Source: Parelaphostrongylus tenuis
Taxonomy: Eukaryota > Nematoda > Chromadorea > Rhabditida > Metastrongylidae
Assembly: GCA_019055375.1 (NCBI GenBank)
Contig: JAHQIW010001287.1
Location: forward strand, 186,001-250,000
Direction: 5' to 3'
DNA: 64,000 nt
Shown piece after piece: positions 23,401-33,840 of this stretch. The notes under the pieces were generated by a model. It was not told the origin of the DNA. It ran no database searches and worked only from the letters and a program-made list of their open reading frames with translations. Positions within the stretch are counted from its first letter, which is position 1; each line of letters starts with the position of its first letter. The position numbers and the translations under genes were made by a program.

Positions 23401-26400
23401 ATATCAACTTATGTTCTATGTGTACACTTAACAAAATCTGCGCCAATTGATTTCATCATTTTCATGACGAGCTCATTCTCCTATTCCTCTTCTTTTAAAC
23501 CAGGTTTTTTGAACAAACGAATAAAATTTGAATAGCTGAGATGATTACTGAGACTCACCTTAAGCCAACGTTATTCACTTCGTCCCACATCTCAGGAGGG
23601 CATTCGTAAAACGTTTTACCATGTGTTTCAATGAAATTCTGGAAAACTACAAAGCTCTTCTAAGTACAACAGCGACAAGCGTGTTTGCGAAGGAATTTTA
23701 CCCATTGCAAATGAGGTGGATCTTTTTAGCCTAGCTATCTGAAGACTCTGTCAAGAACAGACTCGATCAGAATGTCGTTATTGAGGAAGGCAACTATCTC
23801 AAGCAGCAGCCGATAACACACGTAGAAAAATTCGAAGTCCACCGTCGATAACTGATATTATGAAACGAGTCGGAGGAAAAATTAGAGCACGTCAATGTCC
23901 AATATTATTGCCTTTCTAGTAGTAACTAAGTCTAAAATGGCGAATTTTCCTCCTATCCATGACAAATGAAAACAGCAACAATGTAGGAAGTCGTGGCAAA
24001 ACTAACAATACTGAGAAAAGGTAAATATGTAAAGCGCATCAGAAATTATCCACTTCTACACTAATACTTTCAATACTTTACAAATTCCAAGGTCTCTTCC
24101 TTATTGGTTCTATAAAGATTATGTCAGAAAAAAGGAAATCTCTTATTGCATGGAAACTAATTTTTAAGCAAACTTAAATATCAGCCCTAGGATAATGGTT
24201 GGCGATAGTATCTTATTCTCCACTCAAAGCATTGAAACAGTCTCCTTAGCTTCATGTTAATTTTGACGCCTTCGGTGAAACTTGATTTTACGAATAATTA
24301 CGAGGCATAAATGAAAAGGAGAACGACTTGTGACAACAAAATGAGCAGATAACAAAAAGCAAGTCAGCTTAGATTGGTTTAGCACTGTTATGGGCTTAGC
24401 CGACAAAACCGTTAAATGATGATTGCTGACAGCTACGATGAGATATATTGAAGAAAGGTCGTAGCAAAGCGGTGGCCTTATAGTGTAGTGGTAGAATGCA
24501 TCCCTATTATGAGTGATACGAAGAGTGAAAGAAGGAGTGGTTTGAGTGTTTTGCATAACACTCAAAACTCTTAGACTGTGTTCATAACATCACAGCACTG
24601 CTAAAAGGCAGTGAAAATTAATACGAATTTTTTCATGAGCGAATAGAACATTTTGCCAAAGTGCCGACAGTGAAGCAACTTCGAACACGCCTGCGTTAAT
24701 CATCTCATCTTCTTGCACTAGATCCTATCACCTTATTGCTTACCATCACTCAAACATCCAGATCAGAAATGGATGGCATCGTCACCTCCAATATATCAAC
24801 CTCTACACTTAACGAGGCAGAATTAAAATGTGCTAAGAATGTGAGTGGAGAATGTAACAGCAAAATTATTTCTCACAATGTGCTGCCATATCAGAGACTT
24901 CAGCGTTAGATGGTGATTGACCTATGGTAGTCAATCCATTATCAAAAATTAGGTTCGCATTACCATACAGTTTTCGTTTTTGAAAAATAAAAACATCAAT
25001 TTTTCTCAATTATCTACCTTTTGAAAGCTTTGACAGTTTTCAAAGTTCTTTTCCGTTACATGGAAGTAAAAGAAGAATGAATGATTTCTTGCTAGATGAA
25101 ACTTTTCGTAGAGTGCTTGCATTCATTTGAAAGCTTAAACACTGGGAGAGTCTGTACATGCTTGTTTCTCGAAAAGGCCTTCTTGATTCTTGGAAAGGTC
25201 TTGTATCCGCCGTAGATTTTGATTTTTTTTTCATGCGTATAATTCACTGGAAGCATAAAAGCATATGAGCAGGTAGAAGGAATCCGCGAGTATTGTAGTC
25301 GTACGTTTTATCAGGAATTTTTTTCAAAGCGGGAAAAAATTCTGATTTGTGGGATAAAAATCGCACTACACATGTGAGCCACGCTAGCGCTATCGATTGC
25401 TCGCGTATCGATGGACGGCCACGTACACACACTAGCCGGCTTTTTGCCCAAAATAAGCATAGCATTGGATTCATCGAAACTTACGATAACGAATGTTTAT
25501 CCATTTCAAGGCACGATGTAACAAATATTTTCTAGAAAGCAAACAGAATTTTGTATTCTTAGAGATTTGAGCTATCGAAAGATTACTGGCAATTCAGAAA
25601 GCAGTTTTGTCCACCGAAATATAAGCGCAATAATAATAAAAACAAACGACATGTATGAAACGCAATTTTATTTTGAATACTACAGCACTATAAAAAGCTC
25701 TTTCCAAAAAATGAGCACGTACAGGCCCCAAGATTTAGCTTCAGATGAATATTAACACTTATAGGAAGTTCTCGTCCAGCAGAGACGAAAGTTGATACTT
25801 CAACTAGGTCAAGAAGTCTCCACACCATTTACAGAGCTCTTGGGGTGTGTTGTGAAAATTAACCGGCATTCACAACGTCTGGCCGTGAGCACGGCTCATA
25901 TCTCCAAACCTATCCCATCTTAGGGATTCAGGGAATTATACATAGACACAGAAGTAGTATGGGTTGACTGTATGATAGGAAGAACCTTTGAATAATTTTA
26001 AAAAAAGCGAGCGTCCTTTTGAACAACCACGTGAATGATGGGTAACATTACCGTAGTTAAAGTCAATAATTTCGAGATCAAAACGAATTCAGGATAGGAG
26101 ATTAGGACTGCTGACGTCGCCATGTTTGAAGCAGACCCTCACGATAGACGATAATTGTGCGGAGAGTAGTGAATGTATTATGCTGGTGCAATGCTTCCAA
26201 TGAAGATGGGCTAACCAGTATACAGGTGAGTATAAGTGGCTCAGCACTGAGCTTCTTGCGGCCTGAGATTCAATATGGAAGATCAAAATAGTCATATTGC
26301 CGTCATGCTGAGGTCTCATCCATGGTGCAACTTATTGACAGAAATTTGTCATTCGAAAGTACAATACTAGTCGGTGAACATGGAAATTGTCTGGTACAGT

Positions 26401-28303
26401 GAACTGTTAATATCGACCATATGGTCCTCATTGACCTCACAAACAAATGGCGTCTTTAAGACATCTACACATTAACATCAAGCTTGCGTCGGATCCAACC
26501 ACTCCTTTCTTCAGAAATGACTTTACTGAGTTTGCGAACTGGAAAACAACTTTTGTTGAGGAATATAAAGGAGAGTTGTATTGATTATATTTGCCAAACA
26601 GATTCCTCAAAGAGGTTTTTTCCACACAACTTTCCAATCATGTAAGCCTCGAGTGAAGACTACGAGCGGCTCCTTGGATGACTTTAAGATCCGTATTAAA
26701 TACCAGTCATGAAGTCAGTATCCCGCCTACGTCTGCCGTCTTAGAACAAGTTAATGTGAAAGGAAAAAATTAGTTCTAGACTGCAAAAAATTACTCAGAG
26801 CACTTTAACATTGAAGCAACGAGAAAAAACAGCTTTAGCTTTCTATTTACTGCCTAATTTTAGTTTCAACGGCTATGTATGATGCGGTATATAACCACAA
26901 GAATGCTGCTTCGAAAAGACATAGTAGCGGTTTGAGTTTGCGACTCACAAACATCATGTTCCAAAATTTTCTTGTATCTCAGCACTTTAGTTGCTATATT
27001 TCACGACGCTAAAGAATTTTTTGAGAGCTATATGAACACAAAGCATTAAGTGCGCATGACCTACAGAAAATTTCATGTTTTCTGAAATACCATGTAACCG
27101 ACACAGACATCAGTTGAACGGCGGAGGGTTGGGACTATCGGATTTTTTTCCCGCCAATATCCAGGTGAATCTACATCGAAGGCAAACATTCAATTGCCAT
27201 AGAATAGAAGATATGACAACACAGCATAGCTAGCAGCAAGAGAGTTCTACACGGTTCCTGGGTGAAAACAGGCGAACGAAAAAATTTTTCGGATACTTGA
27301 ATGTTTATGAAAGGAGACAAAGTGAAATGTGTTGAAGCTTGCTTAAATTGCGAAAATAGGTCATCCAGATGTTTAGATGAGACACGAAGAGACCACTTGT
27401 TTACACAAACAGGGATAAGGACATGAAAGTTATAATAAGACCACTCCTACCATTACAGCTGCGTAGGCGTTATTGACAAGAATGTCTAGTCGCCCATTTT
27501 CGTCGTGTTCAATTCGTTCAAAGAACTTCTTTACTTCATCCATGTTCGAATGGTCAACGTATACTGCAATGCCCTTTCCGCCTCGTTCGCTTACTTCTAA
27601 ACGTACAATTCGTTAACTTATCTCATTCCTAAACAACGTAATAAACTGATAGGTAATTAGGACCAAAATTGAGACGAAGGTAGAGATGCTTATTAGTGAT
27701 AGATTGTTTCAAGTTGAGCGTGGAAAGCTTCTCTCTGCCTGTACACGGCGTAATTGTTATAAGGTTCGAGCATTTTTATAATTCACAAAAAGTATGACGT
27801 AAATCAAGTAAGACATTTATCGTTTTTACAGCACTTTACTAAAATCTTAGGAGCAAGTATTGTAAGCAACTAGTTAATTACTTTCAGTGATATTCCCACG
27901 TACCCCTCGCTGTTTTTTCTAAGTTAGGAAGTGACTGATCCTTGGATGAATCACTCTGTGACGGTGGCCGACCAGTCACGTACACAGTAGCACCAGCTGC
28001 ACCCAACTGCAGTGCAACTCCTCGACCTCAAATAAATGGGAGTTGTAAATAGAACAAGACAGAATCGGCTTCATTCAGCTTCAAAGAAAGAAATTGCAAT
28101 TTATTAAGTGGGAAAGTTTGATTAAAACAAACGCCATTTTGAAAAATGAGTGATCTGTGAAAAGAGTAAAAAGAAAGACATAAAACGATTCTCAAATTTT
28201 TCATTTGAAACGCATAGCGGTTAAAGGCAAGCTGATAACCACAAAATCTACCTATTCCTCGAGAAGCACCAGTGACAACTGCGATTTGACCAGCCAGAGC
28301 CAT
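20424..28303 (-). pseudogene. DHRS1-like short-chain dehydrogenase, copy 2 (degenerating)
   Basis: Nine exons mirror copy 1: 28252-28303, 27904-28026, 27451-27596, 23559-23638, 23254-23346, 21688-21766, about 21460-21576, 20694-20842 and 20424-20557. Exons 1-6 are open, have the same lengths as in copy 1, and carry TGASRGIGRG, LVNNAY, NNVGLR, VNISSAGG and YGVGK. Exon 7 keeps SIWPGAVRTEL, but where copy 1 has CAG/GTATCC this copy has CAA/ATATAG, so the donor is gone and read-through stops two codons later. Exon 8 is 149 instead of 151 nt because of two single-base deletions, with stops in frame. Exon 9 is again open and ends at the same TGA. A shortened protein ending after exon 7 is possible; full-length enzyme is not. 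The acceptor before the ATG is retained. Confidence 0.85.
25022..25770 (+). repeat. Dispersed repeat R3, copy in SDR copy 2 intron
   Basis: This segment interrupts the alignment of the two third introns. It resembles 49425-50060 and 54990-55640 at its right side, with TTTTATTTTGAATACTACAG followed by an AAAAGCTCTTTCCAAAA stretch. It has no coding motif. The neighbouring 25770-26410 stretch is also missing from copy 1 and holds nothing I can identify. Confidence 0.4.
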
Positions 28304-28575
28304 TACTGGAATGAAAAAAATTGATGTAATCAAGCAAAAGTCAGTCATAAATAAAATACGATGTAACGAGAAGTAATCACGAAGACGTTACCTCATAGAA
28401 GATTAAAGAAAAATACAGCCTCAATGAAAAAATTATATACACTTTGAAAGAAAGTTCCGCGGCAACCGTAAGGAGTTGAGAGTTTCTGCATAAATCCAAA
28501 CAAATAAAGGTACTTCTCCGTTATCTGCTCGCCGTTGCGACCCCTTGTAAAAGACCTCCTTGAGAAGGCGATTGC

Positions 28576-28905
28576 ATGAACGTAGGTACAGTCTACTTAA
28601 TCTCGTGCAAAGCGTGTAGCGATAAATATATTGGCGGGACGAGTTGGCCGCTCTGTGCTTGCATAGAAGAACACCTAGCTGAAAAGCGTCTCAAAAGACG
28701 GAACAGCCCGCTAGGGACGCATAGAGCACAAAAACATGACGGAGTGATTTCGAGATAGAAGTCACCATCCTTGCGCAGGAACAAAAAACGCTAGCGCGAA
28801 AAATTCTGGAAGCACTTTGGATCAACACCACCAATCCAACTATAAACTGCACGGAGGAATGCCTCGTTATCACTCGTGATTTGAATCAGTATATAAGGCT
28901 ATTGT
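28576..28905 (+). mobile_element. Penelope-like element GIY-YIG endonuclease fragment
   Basis: The frame reads GTVYLISCKACSDKYIGGTS, with EEHL shortly after. This is the GIY-YIG nuclease core of Penelope-like retroelements (VYLI-C-C-YIG-T with a downstream R/EH motif). It continues in a shifted frame as EVTILAQEQKTLARKILEAL and NCTEECLVIT, the usual C-terminal text of these proteins. The stop at 28756-28758 and a frameshift show that it is dead. The reverse-transcriptase half is missing upstream. A 3' tail with GAAGAAGGCGAACTGCCGAA and an AATAAAG signal follows at 29110-29190. Confidence 0.75.
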
Positions 28906-29109
28906 TTTGATGGGTAGGGATCATTACGAGCCTAAGTGATCTCATTCGTTGGTCTCCACTTGAATCATTCGGAGGAACACATTTAAAAAGCGGCGAGTAT
29001 GTTGAGAGTTGATTTTGAGTTTGATGCAATTGAAATCTTAGGTATGGTGATTTTTTGTAAAGGAGTAACGGAGGTGTTTGACTGATTGGATTGCGAACAA
29101 TTTGACCTT

Positions 29110-29190
29110 TCCAGGCGCTGAAGAAGGCGAACTGCCGAAACGTCAGCTGTTAAATAAAGTTTAATGTAACAACTCGTGTTTGGCTTACAG
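29110..29190 (+). mobile_element. 3' tail of the Penelope-like element
   Basis: GCTGAAGAAGGCGAACTGCC followed by GAAACGTCAGCTGTTAAATA closes the element. The same kind of block is found at 2575, 18010 and 61855. A mariner-like element begins within 10-20 bp after it. Confidence 0.5.
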
Positions 29191-29197
29191 AACAAAT

Positions 29198-29822
29198 TAT
29201 TTTATATGATGGTTTTTACAGGACTTTGAAAATTATGGCATTTGTACCCGAAAGACGCCATTTTTGAAATTGCTAATTTGTAGTATGAATTCAGTAATTT
29301 CAAGTGGTAATCTGACGGTGCAATGTCCGGAGTGTAAAGCGAGTGAGGTAAATCCTCCTAAAACCTCCCACCTCAACATTTTTATGTCGTTTTTGATCGG
29401 TTTTGCATCTTGAAATCGAGCGTTATCATGCAGCAAAATTGCAAGGGTTGTGTCTTTTTATTTTTTTATATGATTTTTGCAATCAAATTGCATTACCTTG
29501 GCATCCTTCAACTGTGCTTTATTATGCAAACATTTTGGTATAGAACGTGTCTGTAGTTGTTTCCAAATGGAGTTCGCTTCAACCTTCATTAATCTTGTTC
29601 ACCGCTTCACAACGAATCTGTTCCCACGACACCTCCATCTTAGAGCAAGTACGAGCAGTTGCATAACAAAATGTTCGTAAGGAAATGTGCAATTGAAGAA
29701 TTCCAAAATCAAGCAATTTATGACACTTCTGGTAACATATGCAATATAAAGTTTCCACAAGTGGCGTTTCCGGGTGCAAAAGTCGTCGTCTATGAAGTCC
29801 TATAAAAATCATCAAATAAACT
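29198..29822 (-). mobile_element. Mariner-like element relic with terminal inverted repeats
   Basis: Ends at about 29198-29225 and 29794-29822 are imperfect inverted repeats of roughly 28 bp ending in TTTTTACAGGACTT and its counterpart. Inside, the minus strand reads LHDNARFQDAKPIKNDI then RWEVL, and in another frame HSLYTPDIAPSDYHLK. These are the mariner blocks around the second and third catalytic acidic residues. Upstream MIFIGLHRRR and HPETPLVETLY fit earlier transposase text. At about 0.62 kb with frameshifts it is an internally deleted, inactive copy. Confidence 0.7.
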
Positions 29823-31068
29823 ATATGGTAGATAAAGGATCATATAAATGATTACTGTTTTTAATGCACTTTTGAAATGAGAAAAAAATCAGCATGACTT
29901 TATTCCTACTATGATGATAGTGAAATAAACTGCATAGTCATATTTCTACACTTGATATGAACTCGAATGAATAAGGAATAGAGTGTGGTGACTGCTTCTT
30001 TTTCTTTAGAAAAGTACAGTCTTTGTGAAAACGCTTATAAGACTTTAAGAGGAGCTTTTCAGTTCTGTTACCAAGGTATTCCTGCGCTTCAGGACAGCAG
30101 GCATTTGCAACGAAGGATAAAGCGATTAGTGGGTTTAGTGAAAATGTCATATATGTGGTATGACCTTACAAATTATTGCCAGACTGTACGATCCCATTCA
30201 TGAACTTCTAGATCACAAAGTGATGAAGTGAAAACATGATGTGATGAATAAAGATCGATACTGGAGAATAATCCATAAAAACAAACAGCACAGCCAAAGC
30301 CACATTTCGTTCATTCGTTCGTTAGCGGCTAAGTATAAGCACTGATCTTTAAACTTCCGACAGACACGAGGAACATTACAGCTTTTCGAAGAGTTTGTAA
30401 ACTTATAGCGTACTGACAGCGACATCTTTGGGTAAACTAAACCTGGCGCTGGAGTGCGGTCACAAAATAGAACTGTCAAATACGTTTTCAGTTAGAGCAA
30501 CCCTTTTGTGAAAGAGATGACAATGCGTGGAATTGATGACAACGCAGGCAACTTTTTTTGAATGCTATGACGTTAAACATCAATAATATATATAATAAAG
30601 AAAAGGTATTCATAGCTCACTTTCACCCTTTTCACCTTGCTTTTGCCTTCACTTATTTATCGAGCTATTCTCGTGTGAAATCTACAAAACAAGTGATTCA
30701 AAACGAAATGACAATGATAAACAAAATTTTGACCATGGATAAGGAAAAATACCGATAGCGAAGCAATGTAAGCGACATTTCTGTGGTAAAATTGTTAGGT
30801 GAGGCTATGCCAATATGTAAAGTGATACGTGGAAGTACGGGAGTTTTATCATGGGTGGTGGTAATGTGATGTGCACATGTGTCGGAGTACACTGATAACG
30901 GTTCTTGAAGTTAGCACATGAAATAAAACTTGACCAAGAGAAACAAAGAACGACAAAGTGGTAGCGTGGAAAGCTTGTGTGATTTGTTATCAAAACCCGT
31001 CATCATATCTATTGTGCGAATTTTTCCGCACTTCCTGCCTTCCATTCGTTAGCTCACATTCATATTCC

Positions 31069-31115
31069 TCAAAGGTCTTCGAATACTTCGCGTGCTATGT
31101 CAGCTGCAGCTGTAA
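31069..31115 (-). pseudogene. Exon-like relic, partner of 12810-12904
   Basis: The minus strand reads AAADIAREVFEDL before a TGA, against AVADIAREIFQHF in the partner. Further stops follow at once. It is recognisable only through the duplication. Confidence 0.3.
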
Positions 31116-31389
31116 ATTCATTTCCTTCATGGTGGTTGTAGAATACTGGCAAAGTTGATTCTGTTTATGATCTTGGAGATAGCTGTGCTAAGACTTTTCT
31201 GCGTTCACCAAAGAAAGCGTTAGGGAAATGTGTAGTACTAATACCTAACTTTCTGATAGTCTGTTCCACTAACTACTTGACTAATTACCCCCTTCCAAAT
31301 ACAATTTACTGGGGAAATAGTATTAAGAAGAATGTACAAGAAATAAAGAGTAAATAAGAGTACTTAACCACAATTGCAGTTGATGATGC

Positions 31390-31425
31390 TTGTTGAGGTG
31401 AAAGGACGAAACACATGTCTCGGGC
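31390..31425 (+). ncRNA. Hammerhead ribozyme relic, first of a tandem pair
   Basis: The 3' half is intact (GGACGAAACACATGTCTCGG), but the CTGATGAG core has decayed to TTGTTGAG. The GTC cleavage triplet lies 318 nt before that of the next copy. The shared flank GACATGTTGGCTCAAATAAT follows both copies. Confidence 0.6.
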
Positions 31426-31694
31426 TGTACCAGAGCCTTTACCAGACCACATGACATGTTGGCTCAAATAATAATGAAAGGATCTATTGAAATTTGAGCG
31501 TGGTCTTAATAAAGCACTCGAAGGAAAGGTAAAATATGATGAAATACCAGCCAGCTAGCAATCGAGTGCGAAAACACACTGTGTTAGGTGAATGTTTCAC
31601 CTGACAAAGAGAGTAAAGCGTAGGTCGTCGATAACTATATATAAGGAGTGTGACGCTCCCGAGAGAACTGACTATGAAAAGATCGACAGACGAC

Positions 31695-31754
31695 GGTTCT
31701 GCCCGGCTGATGAGTCTGTAAGGACGAAACACGTGTCTCGGCTGTACAAGAGCC
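31695..31754 (+). ncRNA. Hammerhead ribozyme, well preserved (family B)
   Basis: Outer stem I GGTTCT pairs with AGAGCC, and inner stem I CCGG pairs with TCGG. The core reads CTGATGA, stem II GTCT-GTAA-GGAC, CGAAAC, a short stem III with ACGT loop, and the triplet GTC with cleavage predicted after 31737. All invariant nucleotides are present. An asymmetric internal loop in stem I sits opposite the GTAA loop of stem II, the arrangement that supports fast cleavage in natural hammerheads. Confidence 0.85.
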
Positions 31755-32009
31755 TTTACCAGACCACAGACATGTTGGCCCAAATAATAATGAAAAAATG
31801 AAAAAAAACCTTGAACGTAAGGATTGGAAAATCTCTACAGTTAGGGCCTTATTAAAAACTTAAACCAAGTGGTATCTATGCGACAACATGCTTATTTGGG
31901 AATTCCAATTGCAGAAATAAATAGATTTTTGAAACAAGAAGTAAGCAAAAACATCATTCAACAATCAACTTTCAATCGATTCTGTTATAATATGTTGACA
32001 TAACGACTC

Positions 32010-32290
32010 TATTCCAGCGGAGTGGTTTAGTGATGCAGTCCACCACGAAGCACGGTGCTAGCCTGTTCCTTCCCCAACGCTCCCTTAAAATGCACGTGGA
32101 AACGCCTTAGCTCGCTCATCTCGAAAATTTCGAGGAGAATCGGCTGAGCCAGCATCCTACGACATCCATGAAAAAGGCGAAATCATCAAAGCGTTGTTGA
32201 AAGAAGAAGGTAAATGCTGAAGACCTTATGGATGATGAATGCGAGGAAGCGAACAGAATGCAAGAGTTGTCGAATCCGCCGCGAAAATGC
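32010..32290 (+). repeat. S2-related SINE-like repeat
   Basis: This repeat runs from GCGGAGTGGTTTAGTGATGC through GAGAATCGGCTGAGCCAGCATC to GATGAATGCGAGGAAGCGAACA. It shares both its head and its tail with 14985-15215. No coding sequence is seen. Confidence 0.45.
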
Positions 32291-32619
32291 TATAATGTGT
32301 CATGCTAAACAAATAATCATTGGAGAATATGGCAACATGTTTTGAGCCTTTTATGAGTCTGGTATGGCACTTTTCAAACAACAAATGCATAAAACATGTT
32401 AGCATATTATCAGATAATTATTGTTTTTGAGCGAGGTATATTAAAGCAGTAGAATGAAGAGCTATGATTCATTTTACCAGCCACGAGCTCGACTGTTGGT
32501 CATTGCAATGTCGAGGGATTCTGTCACCTGACTTTGCGGTGATTTGTAATTCGGCGTCGATTTCGTTATAAGTAGAGCCATATTCCCTCTAGGATCGGCT
32601 GGACCGAAAGGCACCGTAC

Positions 32620-32690
32620 TGCTGATAAAACTGCAAAGGTGAAACAAGGCCTGTCTAGCACTGTATAAGCGTCATACTAGACTTTATAGA
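32620..32690 (+). ncRNA. Hammerhead ribozyme relic (family A type)
   Basis: TACTGCTGATAAAACTGCAA followed by AGGTGAAACAAGG keeps a hammerhead outline, but the core is CTGATAA. It is followed by GTCTAGCACTGTATAAGCG, like the 56.07 kb copy, and flanked by ACATGTTA words that recur near 32335 and 54680. Confidence 0.35.
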
Positions 32691-33289
32691 AAGCTCAAAA
32701 CATGTTATCATCTTAACAGATATGATTATTTTTAGTGAAGTCCATAAAAGCAATCAAATGAAGAGGAATTATTAGGAAACCGCAAGGTCCAAAAGCTAAA
32801 ATAGTTGGAATGAGGTCTCACGATTGTTTTGTTATGTCCTATGGTGCCTCAAAATTCCATCACTTCTATTAAAACAATTGAATGACAAACTACACGTATC
32901 AGGGGAAATGAGAGCGACATTCCGTCATCTCCACAAGTACAGTGGATGACGGCGAAGGGCGTAGGTATTACTGGTGAACAACTGATTGATGAGCATGAAA
33001 ACTATCACGACTGATGGCTGAAAAATCAATCAGAAACAAGGCAGCATCCATCGAACCAAATTACATCGAAAACAGCAAAATATTTATTATGACAGAGTGC
33101 TACCAAAATCAGGAAGTCTCATTTTCGTGACAAAATCTTGTTACAACTATCGAAACTTTCAAAATGCAATAAGCCTGTGATTTACACGTTTCTTTGGTAC
33201 GATAGAGCTAATTATCATCATTTACTAGATAGCACGACCCTTCAGCACAGTGATCATAAATGCCCTGCGATACACCATATGTGGTTGTT

Positions 33290-33840
33290 GGTTAGATCTC
33301 GCACACCAGCTCGAACTCACTGAGCCGTACATCCCCCATGGTCGACGAATTGCTATCAGATATAATTGGAACTTTAGCGGCACTTACTTGAAAGGTCGAT
33401 AGGTTGCCCAAGTCCTTCTGTAGGACAGATGTGCGCTCCTTCATCGCCCGTAAGTGGTGACACAACAATTGTAACAATTTGTTCTAACAGTTTTGTGGCT
33501 GCTCTTCAAAAAAAGCCAGAGTTGAAAAACTTTCTTCTGAGAGTATAACTAGTTTTCACTACAGTACCTGACTCCTCAGCACATAACGCCCAAACCCACT
33601 GATACACTTTGAATGTGTTTTTCAGAAGCCATTTCCCAAGTAATGATCATAATCGCGTCAACAGTTAATGACCCATTGTGAAAAAAAAAGCGCTATTTTC
33701 TCTTTGGTTCTGTGAATTCACCGGAACCACACTTGCTAAAATGAGTAGTAACTTTGTTCGGATGGATGTGAAAATGCCACTGAACAAATTCTACACAAAG
33801 GCACCAACGCAATAATTCAAATAGCGACTTTCTATAAATT
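33290..33840 (+). repeat. Dispersed repeat, partner of 1760-2300
   Basis: Shared words in order include TTGCTATCAGA, TCGATAGGT, GTAGGACAGAT, TTGTAACAATTT and TTTCTTCTGA. There is no gene. The rest of 33840-35840 shows only further scraps of the same repeat (CTTCCATACCGACACTTGAG near 34770) and nothing else I can support. Confidence 0.4.

Larger units (their letters stand above)
18770..31320. repeat. Segmental duplication, unit 2
   Basis: Partner of 3010-13130. It is longer mainly because of later insertions: an S2 SINE at 19.8-20.0 kb, repeat R3 and other sequence at 25.0-26.4 kb, and Penelope and mariner pieces at 28.4-29.8 kb. The exons of the dehydrogenase are the best-conserved parts, as expected if selection acted on both copies for some time. 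Confidence 0.7.
31390..31800 (+). mobile_element. Hammerhead repeat family B, 318-nt monomer plus partial second unit
   Basis: The sequence from the ribozyme through CTGTACCAGAGCCTTTACCAGACC to TCAAATAATAATGAAA at 31404-31482 recurs at 31722-31797, an offset of 318 nt. The stretch in between (GTGTGACGCTCCCGAGAGAACTGACTA) recurs at 51470-51500 and, inverted, at 53125-53160. It is therefore a head-to-tail unit and a quarter, with no protein-coding capacity. Confidence 0.65.

Noticed and set aside
24475..24560. tRNA-like sequence CCTTATAGTGTAGTGGTAGAATGCAT
   Set aside because: There is an A-box-like start only. No acceptor-stem pairing, anticodon arm or proper T-loop follows at tRNA spacing.
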